A stretch of DNA of 64,000 bases from Saprospiraceae bacterium (GTDB taxonomy: Bacteria > Bacteroidota > Bacteroidia > Chitinophagales > Saprospiraceae): positions 2,914,001 through 2,978,000 of the forward strand of contig JADKAA010000029.1 in NCBI GenBank assembly GCA_016715465.1, read 5' to 3'. This document shows, piece after piece, positions 43,308 through 52,121 of the stretch (position 1 is its first letter; each line of letters starts with the position of its first letter). The notes below the pieces were generated by a model. That model had not been told where the DNA came from, searched no databases, and was given only the letters and a program-made list of their open reading frames with translations. The position numbers and the translations under genes are program-made.

Positions 43308-43976
43308 TCATAATATTGAATGATAATCGTGGATATAATCCACGATGCTGCCGGACATGCTTTGGAATTCTTCTTTTTCGTGGGTGGTCAGAATGACGAC
43401 ACAGGGCATGCCTGCATTCACGGCACATTCCACGCCTTTTGGCGTATCTTCAAAAACCAGGCATTGCTGTGCTGACAGTCTGAGTTGATGGGCACAGCGC
43501 AAAAAGGTCTCCGGATCGGGTTTGCTTTTTACTACTTCTCCTGCTGAAACGATGGCATCAAAGTAGTTTCTGACTTTACAACCATCGAGTACAAAATCCA
43601 CGTTTTCCATAATGGCTGCGCTGCCAATGGCCATTTTCAAACCAGCCATACGGTGTGTTTCCAGAAAATCATTTAGTCCGGGCAACAAAGCCAGTTCACT
43701 TTCAAATTCTTTCCGGTACAGGGCTTCCTTTTCCCAACCCATGGTGGTACGCACTTCCAGAGGATAGACACCCGGCATAACCCTTTCAATCACTTCTTCG
43801 TTTTTGCCGTAACATTCTTTTTTGGTGTCCTCATAAGAAATGTCAAGGCCTTTTGACAAAAAGATCTGGTGCCAGGCCCTGGTGTGATAAGGCATGTCGT
43901 GAACCATGGTGCCGTTGAGGTCAAAAAGCAGACCCCTTATTCCATTTCTGGAAACAAATTTGCTGAAAGCTGACAT
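43308..43976 (-). CDS. HAD-superfamily hydrolase, beta-phosphoglucomutase-like
   Basis: A 222-aa HAD protein of subfamily I with an alpha-helical cap (residues about 30-100). The nucleophile motif reads FDLNGTMV: D19 is kept but the second catalytic Asp of DxDxT is Asn (N21). The other motifs are normal: IGSAAIMEN (Ser), KSKPDPETF (Lys) and the acidic VFEDTPKGVECA. Asp-to-Asn at this place normally hampers the general acid/base step, so activity may be altered; the DLNGT form may be a subfamily trait. It is the last gene of the nadE-rnr operon, 35 bp after rnr. Confidence 0.85.
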   Translation of the reverse strand: MSAFSKFVSRNGIRGLLFDLNGTMVHDMPYHTRAWHQIFLSKGLDISYEDTKKECYGKNEEVIERVMPGVYPLEVRTTMGWEKEALYRKEFESELALLPGLNDFLETHRMAGLKMAIGSAAIMENVDFVLDGCKVRNYFDAIVSAGEVVKSKPDPETFLRCAHQLRLSAQQCLVFEDTPKGVECAVNAGMPCVVILTTHEKEEFQSMSGSIVDYIHDYHSIL

Positions 43977-44011
43977 AAAATGGCTGGTGCTTTTTGATTG
44001 TAATTGTGGTT

Positions 44012-46183
44012 TTATTTTTCAATCATTTCAAATTCGAGTTTCCTCGAAGCCAGGTCGGCATCTACCAGTTTTACCCTTACAATGTCGCCCATTTTCAATT
44101 CATGGCCAGTGCGTTTGGACTGGGCCTTATGTCTGCTTGTGCCCATTTTATACTGATCCGGGAAATTGGCAAAAGGTATGAGACCTTCGGCTTTGGAAGA
44201 AGGGAGTTCCACAAAAATTCCTTTTTCGATCATGCCCGAAATCTGGGCGTCAAATTCCTCACCGATGTGGTTCAACATGTATTCGACCTGCTTGTATTTT
44301 ACAGATTCCCTTTCCGCTTCCGATGCTTTGATCTCCTGTCTGGAAATGTGTTTGCATTTTTGTTCCAGTGATTCGAGGTCCACCCGGTAGATGGTATCTG
44401 ACAGGTTTTGATACAGGATCCTGTGTGACAATACATCGCTGTATCGCCGGATGGGTGAAGTAAAATGGGTATAGTATTCAAAAGCCAGTCCATAGTGACC
44501 AATGTTTTTGGTACTGTATTCAGCCTTGGCCATGGTGCGGATGGCCAGGGGGCTAAGGATTTTAAACGTAGCGTCTTCCGCAATCTTTTGGGCGAGTCCA
44601 TTGAAGGATTCTGCAATGTGTTTGGGAGTGTCGATTTTCATGCTATAACCCATCTCTTTAGCAAACAATGCAAAATCTGTAAGTTTGGCGGGATCGGGCA
44701 TGTCATGTACACGATACACAAACGGAATCTCTGGCGATGTTTTTTTGGCGATAAACCTGGCAACCGATCTATTGGCCAGCAGCATAAAATCTTCGATGAG
44801 CATGTGGGCATCTTTGCGTTCCTTCACCATCATGCTGACAGGTTTTTTGTTTTCATCCAGCACAAACCGCACTTCTTCACTTTCAAAATTGATGGCGCCG
44901 TGGCGGTATTTTTCTTTCCTGAGCTTGTGCGCGATGACATTTACTTTTTGCAGTTCTGCCGCAAAATCACCTTTGCCGGATTCGAGTCTCATTTGGGCTT
45001 CTTCATAACTGAACCTGCGATCTGAATGGATTATGGTTTTGCCAAACCATTCATTGACCAGACGACCCTTATCACTGAATTCAAAAACAGCAGAAAAGGT
45101 AAACTTATCTTCGTTTGGATTCAGTGAACACAAGTCATTACTCAGTTTTTCAGGGAGCATGGGTAAGACCCTGTCCACAAGGTACACCGATGTGGACCGG
45201 TCAAAGGCTTCTTTATCCAGCGCAGAATTCTCTTTAAGAAAATGGGTAACGTCGGCAATGTGCACGCCGATTTCGACATTGCCGGATTCATGCTCCTGAT
45301 AGGAGATGGCGTCGTCAAAGTCGCGGGCGGACTCCGGATCGATGGTAAAGGTAAGTATCTTGCGGAAGTCCCTTCTTTCCTGCAGGTCCTTTTTGGTGAT
45401 TTTGCCGCTGATGGCTTCTGCTTCTTCCATGACGTGTGTCGGAAATTCGAGGTTAAATCCCGCACTGAGCAGGATGGCCTGCATGGCGAGTTCGTTTTCA
45501 TCGGCTTCCTTAAGCACGGTGGTTACGTGGCCCCAGATGGCTTTGTTTTGTCCCTGACCCCAACTGGTAATTTTGGCCACTACTTTATCTCCATCCTGAG
45601 CACCCATGAGGTCATCCTCTTTAATCAGTACCTCGGGGAACCTGGTGGCTGCGTCCGGAAAAACAATGGAGTAGTGGTGAAAAACACGTAGCGTGCCCAG
45701 CACATGAGAGAGCGACCGGGTGATGACTTCGATGATCTTGCCCTCCGGTTTTTGGCGGGAAGATCGTTTGGGTACTTCGACCTTTACGATGTCGCGGTGC
45801 ATGGCATTGCCGGTATTCCTTTCCGGCACATAAATGTCGTGTTCCAGGTTATCGACAATGACATAGGCAGCTCCTGTGCGGGTTAGGTCAACCCTGCCGG
45901 TGTAATAATCATAGGATTTGGACTTGGTGGCCAGCGATATATTTTCCTTGTTCCATTGAAAGAAGTCTTCTTTATGTGCGACCAGGAAAGACTTTCTGCC
46001 CAGGGCTTTCAGCACGTGAAGGACGGAATCTTTGCTGTTGCTGATCTTAAGTTTTTCAATGACTTGTTTGGCATTGTATTTTTTATGTGGATGTGCGGCA
46101 AAAAGATTTAGGGCCTGGTTACTCAGGTGGCCTGTGGTCAGTTTTCTGCCTTTGTTGTTGCGGATGGAATCATTATCTGCCAT
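44012..46183 (-). CDS. rnr: ribonuclease R
   Basis: A 723-aa RNase II-family 3'-5' exoribonuclease that degrades structured RNA. An N-terminal winged-helix region leads into cold-shock OB domains (YYTGRVDLTRTGAAYVIVDN, then DIYVPERNTGNAMHRDIV). The RNB catalytic domain carries DPESARDFDDAISYQE with the metal-binding Asp residues and SPIRRYSDVLSHRIL. A C-terminal S1 domain (DAQISGMIEKGIFVELPSSKAEGLI) is followed by a short basic end. It lies 11 bp downstream of the rhomboid gene in the same operon. Confidence 0.95.
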   Translation of the reverse strand: MADNDSIRNNKGRKLTTGHLSNQALNLFAAHPHKKYNAKQVIEKLKISNSKDSVLHVLKALGRKSFLVAHKEDFFQWNKENISLATKSKSYDYYTGRVDLTRTGAAYVIVDNLEHDIYVPERNTGNAMHRDIVKVEVPKRSSRQKPEGKIIEVITRSLSHVLGTLRVFHHYSIVFPDAATRFPEVLIKEDDLMGAQDGDKVVAKITSWGQGQNKAIWGHVTTVLKEADENELAMQAILLSAGFNLEFPTHVMEEAEAISGKITKKDLQERRDFRKILTFTIDPESARDFDDAISYQEHESGNVEIGVHIADVTHFLKENSALDKEAFDRSTSVYLVDRVLPMLPEKLSNDLCSLNPNEDKFTFSAVFEFSDKGRLVNEWFGKTIIHSDRRFSYEEAQMRLESGKGDFAAELQKVNVIAHKLRKEKYRHGAINFESEEVRFVLDENKKPVSMMVKERKDAHMLIEDFMLLANRSVARFIAKKTSPEIPFVYRVHDMPDPAKLTDFALFAKEMGYSMKIDTPKHIAESFNGLAQKIAEDATFKILSPLAIRTMAKAEYSTKNIGHYGLAFEYYTHFTSPIRRYSDVLSHRILYQNLSDTIYRVDLESLEQKCKHISRQEIKASEAERESVKYKQVEYMLNHIGEEFDAQISGMIEKGIFVELPSSKAEGLIPFANFPDQYKMGTSRHKAQSKRTGHELKMGDIVRVKLVDADLASRKLEFEMIEK

Positions 46184-46194
46184 GGTGATGGTGA

Positions 46195-46941
46195 TTAGAT
46201 GAGGTCTTCATTGTCAATGAACGAACCTTTGGGTGATGAAATATATTTTCTAAAAATAAGGCCTGATGCCAGTCCAAAGGCGAAGCCTCCAATGTGAGCC
46301 CACCAGGCGACGCCTTCATTGGCGGCTGACGGTACGTTGAAACTGCCAATGCCGGCAAAAATTTGCTGTACAAACCACAGTCCGAGGAAGATCCAGGCAG
46401 ACATGAAAAATTTTCGGAAAAAGATGAGGATAAGCACTTCGACTTTTGATCTGGGATACATGATGAGGTAGGCACCCATGATGGCTGATATGGAGCCACT
46501 GGCACCCAATGAGGGAATAGAGCCGATACAAGCCTGCATGCCCGGTTCGCAGGAAATGCAAGGTTCACAACAATTGATGAGCGCGCTGCCCTGGCCATCC
46601 ATGTAGATGTGGGCCAGGGAGGCTACAATACCCCCAACGAGGTAAAAGGCTATGAAACGCCCGTGCCCTATGGTCGCTTCGATGTTGTCTGCAAAAACCC
46701 ATAAAAAAATAAGATTGCCCACAATATGCAAATAGCTGCCATGAAGAAACAGGCTGGTAACCAAGGTGTGAAGTTCATTTCCGTGCCGTATGTTATTGGG
46801 AATGACCGCATAATCACATATTAGGTTTCCTGGCATCAGCATTTGGACGGCAAAGACCAGGGAAGTGAGGATGAGGAGCCCATAGGACAGGTAGGGTTTA
46901 TGGCCGCCAATTACCTGGGTATCGCCAATGGGGAAAATCAT
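46195..46941 (-). CDS. rhomboid family intramembrane serine protease
   Basis: A 248-aa rhomboid with six to seven membrane spans. The catalytic Ser is in GASGS (S148) and the partner His in WWAHIGG (H216). The conserved TSLFLHGSYLHIVGN loop and the N-pair GNLIFLWVF are present. An unusual Cys-rich loop (NCCEPCISCEPGMQAC, five Cys between residues 124 and 138) lies just before the catalytic Ser, on the periplasmic side if topology is typical. It cleaves membrane-anchored proteins; the substrate is unknown. A TATATTTG box (46961-46968) could give an internal promoter. Confidence 0.92.
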   Translation of the reverse strand: MIFPIGDTQVIGGHKPYLSYGLLILTSLVFAVQMLMPGNLICDYAVIPNNIRHGNELHTLVTSLFLHGSYLHIVGNLIFLWVFADNIEATIGHGRFIAFYLVGGIVASLAHIYMDGQGSALINCCEPCISCEPGMQACIGSIPSLGASGSISAIMGAYLIMYPRSKVEVLILIFFRKFFMSAWIFLGLWFVQQIFAGIGSFNVPSAANEGVAWWAHIGGFAFGLASGLIFRKYISSPKGSFIDNEDLI

Positions 46942-46969
46942 GAATGTTTCATTTACCTTACAAATATAG

Positions 46970-47938
46970 TCAATTAATGGCCGCCAAACGCAACGTGTTG
47001 TCCAGCCCGGCTTCTTCTATAAGGAAAAAGCCGTCTTCTCCAAGTTGTTGGTAAAATGGCATAAGGATTCGGCCATCTGCAGGGCAATAGACAGCATCGT
47101 TTCCATCGTGTGCGAGGAGCTGACCTTTAGAAACGGGATCAAAACTTTTAAAGCCAGGCACCATTTTATAGGCTCCCTGATTCCGGATGCTGTATTTACC
47201 AATCAGCCGGCTCACTTTGGGTAAGGTTTTGGAAAAATTGATGAGGATGTCGTCGTGTTTGTTTTCTACATCATTGGCACTGACGCAGCCAATGGTTCGC
47301 ATGCAGTTGATGATGGCGGCCACAGCCCGGAGTGCACTGTCCGGGTCTTCATGTTGCCCGCTTTCAAATGCTATGGCTGTAGTGGGTATTCCCATGTTTT
47401 TTCCATCAAAAAAGTGAATGGAAGAACCCTGGATACTTTCGAGCATACCTTTTATGACAGGGGCATGAAGTTCTACAGCCATGCGAATGCTGATGGGGTC
47501 ATCCGTGGTGAGCGAAAATATACCACCATGGGCCGATGTGGTGTGCAAGTCAAGTACGATGATCTGGTGCGGCGGGTGCTTTTCAATTTCATCGCGCAAA
47601 ACCCCAATGATTTCAATGATCTGCTGTTGTTCGGCATTGAGCTGGTCCTCAGGCTGTTGGCTAATTTCTTTAAACATCTCATAGGACCATGAACGGTTGA
47701 GGTCTTTGTCAATAAATCTCTTTCCCAACTCGAAGGCTCTCAGGTTGCCGATAAGACCCAACAAGGTTCCTTTGAATTCAAAGTGAGGTTTTTTGACTTT
47801 TTCTTCCGCCAGCATGACAAAGACCTTTTCAAGTGCTAGCACGCCGGCGGGTTCGTTGCCGTGCATGGCACCGATGACCACAAGCAAAGGGCCATCGAGA
47901 CCCTGGCTGTACCTGCCTATGATTCGGTTACGCTTCAC
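46970..47938 (-). CDS. succinylglutamate desuccinylase/aspartoacylase family zinc hydrolase
   Basis: A 322-aa AstE/AspA-type (M14-like) hydrolase. Zinc ligands are evident in GAMHGNEPAG (H26, E29) and DLHTTSAHGG (H132), and the substrate-binding DKDLNRSW is near residue 80. The C-terminal half is beta-rich and contains a possible catalytic Glu in FESGQHEDPD. Family members remove an acyl group from N-acyl amino acids; the exact substrate is not evident. It is the third gene of the operon after nadE and a small lipoprotein, 8 bp downstream of the latter. Confidence 0.88.
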   Translation of the reverse strand: MKRNRIIGRYSQGLDGPLLVVIGAMHGNEPAGVLALEKVFVMLAEEKVKKPHFEFKGTLLGLIGNLRAFELGKRFIDKDLNRSWSYEMFKEISQQPEDQLNAEQQQIIEIIGVLRDEIEKHPPHQIIVLDLHTTSAHGGIFSLTTDDPISIRMAVELHAPVIKGMLESIQGSSIHFFDGKNMGIPTTAIAFESGQHEDPDSALRAVAAIINCMRTIGCVSANDVENKHDDILINFSKTLPKVSRLIGKYSIRNQGAYKMVPGFKSFDPVSKGQLLAHDGNDAVYCPADGRILMPFYQQLGEDGFFLIEEAGLDNTLRLAAIN

Positions 47939-47946
47939 AAACCGGT

Positions 47947-48351
47947 TTACTTTGTAAATTCCAGAAGGATGGTATAGTTTTTACCTCCGATGGCCTGATT
48001 GAATTCGATTTGTTGCTTTTTGCTTTCGTCTATCTTCCTTTTCCATACGGTCTCGTCTGAGGCTCCCGGATTCAGAGTGATGAGGTCAGCTGTGGCGGTA
48101 TATTCAAAATTGCCGGTCAACGATGCCTGGGTGGTGGCGACTACGTAGTCGATGTCGAGGTCGCCGGTTTTGTCGGCATTGAAAGTGATGGTACCACCAA
48201 CGGGAGAAGTCTTCACACCGTCTGCATAAGCTGTGGTAAGGTTAAAGGTGCCATCCAGGTTTTCATAAGGATCGGCATCCTGGCATGAAGTAAAAGTCAA
48301 GCCTAAAGCAAGGGCTAGCAGGTAAAAGCGGAAATTGAATGTTTTTTTCAT
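47947..48351 (-). CDS. small lipoprotein, lipocalin-like
   Basis: A 134-aa protein with a lipoprotein signal (MKKTFNFRFYLLALALGLTFTSC; lipobox FTSC) and a beta-rich mature part containing GTFNLTTAYADGVKTSPVGGTITF and a short conserved end LLEFTK. This is the look of the small lipocalin-like Bacteroidota lipoproteins; no ligand is known. It is 44 bp downstream of nadE and 8 bp upstream of the aspartoacylase-like gene. Confidence 0.7.
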   Translation of the reverse strand: MKKTFNFRFYLLALALGLTFTSCQDADPYENLDGTFNLTTAYADGVKTSPVGGTITFNADKTGDLDIDYVVATTQASLTGNFEYTATADLITLNPGASDETVWKRKIDESKKQQIEFNQAIGGKNYTILLEFTK

Positions 48352-48395
48352 AAAAATATTTTCTAAAGTTTTATTTACAAAATGATTTCAAAGGG

Positions 48396-50036
48396 TTAAG
48401 AAAGGTATTTTCCAACAATGGGCATTCGACGGCCTACGCCGAATGCCTTTGGACTAATCCTCAGTACCGGTGCGGTCTGGTGTCGTTTGAATTCACTGAT
48501 GTTTACGAGGCGCAGCACCCGCTTCACCGTGACTTCGTCGTGGCCGGCGGCAATAATGTCCTGGGGATCGGTTCTCTTTTCGATGTACAAATATAGGATG
48601 GGATCAAGGACATCGTATTCTGGCAGACTGTCGGAGTCCTTTTGGTTAGGTCGAAGTTCGGCAGAAGGTGGTTTGTTAATGGTGTTTAAGGGTATCACCT
48701 CGCTGTCTTTGTTGATGTAGGCGGCCAACTTATAGATCTCGGTCTTATACACATCGCCGAGGACGGAGAGCCCGCCACAGAGGTCGCCGTAAAGTGTGCC
48801 ATAACCCACAGCCATTTCACTTTTATTGGTGGTATTGAGCAGGATGTGTCCAAACTTATTGGACAGCGCCATATTGAGTGTGCCGCGGATTCTGGCCTGG
48901 ATATTTTCTTCGGTGACGTTGAAAGGTTGGTCTTGGAATAAGGGTTTTAATTCCGCCATAAAAGCCTCGTAGATGCCTTTGATGGGGATGATGTCGTATT
49001 GAATGCCGAGGGTTTCAGCCAGGGTGCGGGCATCGACTACGCTGTGGGTGGAAGAATACTGGGATGGCATGAGCAAAACGCGCACATTTTCTTTTCCCAG
49101 TGCCCTCACAGCCAGCACAGCCGTGATGGCGGAATCAATGCCACCCGATAAGCCGAGTATCGCCTTTGAAAGACCAAGCTTGGCAAAATAATCTTTCAAT
49201 CCAACGATGAGTGCATCGTGTATGAGTGGAATTTTATCTTTGGATTGCTGGCGGTCAATGCCCCCTTTAAGCACTTCATCGAGGTCGTAGTGGCGGATGC
49301 ATTCTTCGAAATAAGGCATTTCGTCGTAAATGTGTCCATCAGGTGAAGAAACGAGGCTGCCGCCATCGAAAATGAGTTCGGTCTGTGCTCCCACATGGTT
49401 GATATAAAACATGGGTATTTTATAACGCTGCATATTGGCCTGAACGATACGAATGCGGGATGTGGCATGATCGTAGTTGAAAGGAGATGCGGAAACATTG
49501 ATGATAAAATCCGGTTGGAAGGGCATCATTCGGTCGCAAGGCACCACGGTGTAAAGCGGGTCATTGGTTCCCACATCCCAGATGTCTTCGCATACCGTAA
49601 GTGCTATTTTTTTTCCTTTAAATTCAGCTACACCCCAGGATTTGGAGGGTTCAAAATGGCGATATTCGTCAAAAACATCATACGTTGGCAGCAGGGTCTT
49701 GTGCTGCATATACTGGATTTTGCGTTGGTATAGGAAAAGCACAGAATTGTGCAGGTTTTTACCATCGGCTTCCGGATTTTTTGTGGGACTGCCCAGTACT
49801 ATGGCGATGTCATCCGTTTCAGCGAGCAACCGATCTATGCTTTCATATGCCAGGCGGATGAAGTCATCAAATTCCAAAAAATCACGGGGTGGATAACCAC
49901 AGGTAGCCAGTTCACCAAAGCAGATGATGTCAGACTGCTGACTTCGGGCTTCTGTGATGGCATCAAGCATCTTTTGCAGGTTACCTTCAAAGTTACCAAT
50001 GTGGTAGTTAAGCTGGGCAAGGGATATTTTCAACAA
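48396..50036 (-). CDS. nadE: glutamine-dependent NAD+ synthetase
   Basis: A 546-aa NadE of the two-domain kind. The N-terminal nitrilase-like glutaminase (residues 1-265) has Glu in CFGELATCGYPP, Lys in HKTLLPTYDVFDE and nucleophile Cys in TVCEDIWD. The C-terminal synthetase (about 285-546) has the PP-loop GLSGGIDSAIT and TTNKSEMAVGYGTLYGD. Ammonia released from glutamine is channelled to amidate deamido-NAD. It heads a minus-strand operon, with a TATTTTTG box on that strand (50102-50095) as a candidate -7 element. Confidence 0.96.
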   Translation of the reverse strand: MLKISLAQLNYHIGNFEGNLQKMLDAITEARSQQSDIICFGELATCGYPPRDFLEFDDFIRLAYESIDRLLAETDDIAIVLGSPTKNPEADGKNLHNSVLFLYQRKIQYMQHKTLLPTYDVFDEYRHFEPSKSWGVAEFKGKKIALTVCEDIWDVGTNDPLYTVVPCDRMMPFQPDFIINVSASPFNYDHATSRIRIVQANMQRYKIPMFYINHVGAQTELIFDGGSLVSSPDGHIYDEMPYFEECIRHYDLDEVLKGGIDRQQSKDKIPLIHDALIVGLKDYFAKLGLSKAILGLSGGIDSAITAVLAVRALGKENVRVLLMPSQYSSTHSVVDARTLAETLGIQYDIIPIKGIYEAFMAELKPLFQDQPFNVTEENIQARIRGTLNMALSNKFGHILLNTTNKSEMAVGYGTLYGDLCGGLSVLGDVYKTEIYKLAAYINKDSEVIPLNTINKPPSAELRPNQKDSDSLPEYDVLDPILYLYIEKRTDPQDIIAAGHDEVTVKRVLRLVNISEFKRHQTAPVLRISPKAFGVGRRMPIVGKYLS

Positions 50037-50521
50037 TTACGAATTAAAAATTACGAATTAAGCTTTAACCAAAAGTGATTTTCTTAAACACTACCAAAAA
50101 TAAACAATTGAAACGAAATCGGGGATGTTGAAATGGAGATAAGGCTATTTCAAATTAATATTTTATAAACGCGGGTTTATATAGATTAATATTGTTTAGG
50201 AGGTCGATGGGGTGGATATTTTCAAAATTTTATTGCTTTTTGGGTATATGTATCTTAAAAATATTGAACCGTGAAGCCTAACTATCAAAACCCTTGTACA
50301 CCTTGGTTTAATTTTTTCACCACAAAGGACACGAGGGAGACACAAAGATCACAATTTAACTGATTGGGTCAAAGAGCACTATGATCATTAAATGGAAACA
50401 AATCATAGTGATTTCTATGGTTTATTTAAGTCTTTATTCAATTATTTTTAATGTGTAGATGAAATCTTGTACACTATTGAAAATGAGTTATTTAAAATAA
50501 TAATCCACATTATTACATGAT
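50037..50521. other. intergenic region, left flank of the IS110 element
   Basis: 485 bp without a gene. It holds the nadE -7 candidate and a stretch (about 50310-50360, TTTAATTTTTTCACCACAAAGG and on) that recurs in the same orientation at about 51860-51905 beyond the IS110 gene. A CACTATGAT / ATCATAGTG inverted repeat lies near 50378-50412. Confidence 0.5.
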
Positions 50522-51541
50522 TTAAGCGGCAAATTGAAATTTGTAGTCGGGTTTAAATTTTTGCTTATTTGTTACACATGCAAAAACGGTTTTCAATATT
50601 TTATTTCTTACACTATTGATAACTGACATTTTGTTTTTTCCTTCACCTGTTTTTCTGTTGTAGAATTCACCGAATATATTTTTGCTATTAAGCACGGATA
50701 CCGCACCTAAATGTAAAAGCGTTTTAAGCTGTTTATTTGCTTTGGGTGACACTTTGTTTTTTCCTTTGTATGCTCCAGAAGATCTTTGAAAAGGTACTAC
50801 TCCAGAATAACAACCTAACTGCTTAGCATTTTTAAATCTATTGAAATTATTGGTACATGCAATTAATACGGCTGCCGTTGCAGAGCCAATACCCGGAACG
50901 CTGATTGCTATTTCATAATTTTCTTTCAATTTTTCATCGCTCTTGATAACCTTTAAAATTCTAACCTCAATATTATTAATAGCTTCATCTAGCTCCTTTT
51001 CAATTTTTTCATTGTTTTTCTTTAAAAACATGGATATGTTGGATGGTAGAAATTTATTTTGATCATCTTTCTTACTGATGAGCTGACTTTTTACTTTAAC
51101 AAGAGCTGATCTTTCCGTTATTAGTGCTTTCAGCTCTTGCATTTCATTTGAAAGAGGAGAATAAAAATTTAATTTATCATAAAATCTATAAGCGTATTCA
51201 GCAATCTTTTGTGCATCAATAGTATCGTTTTTTGCTCGATTAAAATTAACTACAGCTTTTATAGAACCTGGGTATAATAATGCGACTTTGAAGTTATATT
51301 TTTCCAATAATTTAAGAACTATATTATTATATACTCCTGTGTATTCAAATGCAAAAACACATTCATTATACACATTCTCCTTTTTCCCGTCAGTAAATAT
51401 GGTGTCAACTTGTTTTAAAAAGGTTGACAATTCTGATTTTGAATTTTTTACTACTTTAGAAGCTAGGAAGCTCTCACCATCGTAGATGCAAAAATCAATT
51501 TTCTCTTTGGAAATGTCGCCAGCAACAAAAATTCTTTTCAT
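50522..51541 (-). CDS. IS110-family transposase (recombinase)
   Basis: A 339-aa IS110 recombinase. The N-terminal RuvC-like DEDD domain shows AGDISKEKIDFCI (first Asp), CVFAFEYTGVYNN (Glu) and RAKNDTIDAQKIAEYAY (Asp pair). The C-terminal Tnp20 domain has ISVPGIGSATAAVLIA, LGCYSGVVPFQRSSG and SPKANKQLKTLLHLGA with the conserved Ser. IS110 elements recombine through a noncoding bridge RNA made from their own end; a structured 170-180-nt leader lies upstream of this gene. The frame is complete, so the element may be active. Confidence 0.93.
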   Translation of the reverse strand: MKRIFVAGDISKEKIDFCIYDGESFLASKVVKNSKSELSTFLKQVDTIFTDGKKENVYNECVFAFEYTGVYNNIVLKLLEKYNFKVALLYPGSIKAVVNFNRAKNDTIDAQKIAEYAYRFYDKLNFYSPLSNEMQELKALITERSALVKVKSQLISKKDDQNKFLPSNISMFLKKNNEKIEKELDEAINNIEVRILKVIKSDEKLKENYEIAISVPGIGSATAAVLIACTNNFNRFKNAKQLGCYSGVVPFQRSSGAYKGKNKVSPKANKQLKTLLHLGAVSVLNSKNIFGEFYNRKTGEGKNKMSVINSVRNKILKTVFACVTNKQKFKPDYKFQFAA

Positions 51542-51720
51542 TTTTTTAATTTTACAGTTAATTAATGAGTTGAGAATTTAAGTGAACTCCAGAACCTTAC
51601 TAATGGGTTTTACCCTAATTTCTATTTGGATTTTACTTAAAATGTAAAGAGAGGATTTAATCACAAGATAGATTTCAAAATCTAGCACTTTTGTCTAATT
51701 TGCCTCTCTTTACCTCAGCT
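51542..51720 (-). ncRNA. candidate bridge RNA of the IS110 element
   Basis: The noncoding leader of the recombinase gene (about 180 nt, minus strand). It contains a perfect 11-bp stem (GTAAAGAGAGG, 51713-51703, with CCTCTCTTTAC, 51654-51644) enclosing a second perfect 7-bp hairpin (51684-51678 with 51675-51669). Two single-stranded stretches remain between the stems as possible guide loops. In the IS110 group the bridge RNA is known to come from this end and to be about this size. The RNA ends and guide loops are inferred. Confidence 0.45.
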
Positions 51721-52121
51721 TTTCCACATAATCAACAAAAATCATACCCCCCCAGACCCCCCCCAGGCATGGATGATGGTTATACATTTTAAATTGATTA
51801 ATATTTTACTCTGCAAATCTAAAGGCACTTAGTGAAAGCCTTTGTGCGCCTAGTGGTTTAATTTTTTCACTACAAAGGCTATCAAGAAGACACAAAGTGA
51901 ACATAATGGTTTGGACCACTAAAAAAAACCAAGCATTGTGTTTTAATAACCACTGTGGTTTCCCAAGGGGATCTTTTGGCTCAAAAATGGTGGGAATCGA
52001 GGGTTAAATTGATTTACCCCCTTAATTTTCAATGCATTAATTATCTTGTGGCTTATATTCGATTGGCTTGCTAAAAAAATAGGGTGTTTTGGTGTATCTT
52101 TGGACTTCAATTTAAACAGCT
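51721..52121. other. intergenic region between IS110 and dnaX
   Basis: About 400 bp without a gene. Contains two C-runs (seven and eight C, 51748-51768), the second copy of the CACTACAAAGG-type flanking repeat (about 51860-51905), and the dnaX -7 box at 52095. Confidence 0.5.
52095..52102 (+). promoter_or_regulatory. Bacteroidota -7 box of dnaX (TATCTTTG)
   Basis: TAnnTTTG match ending 19 nt before the TTG start of dnaX. No well-spaced -33 box. Confidence 0.45.
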
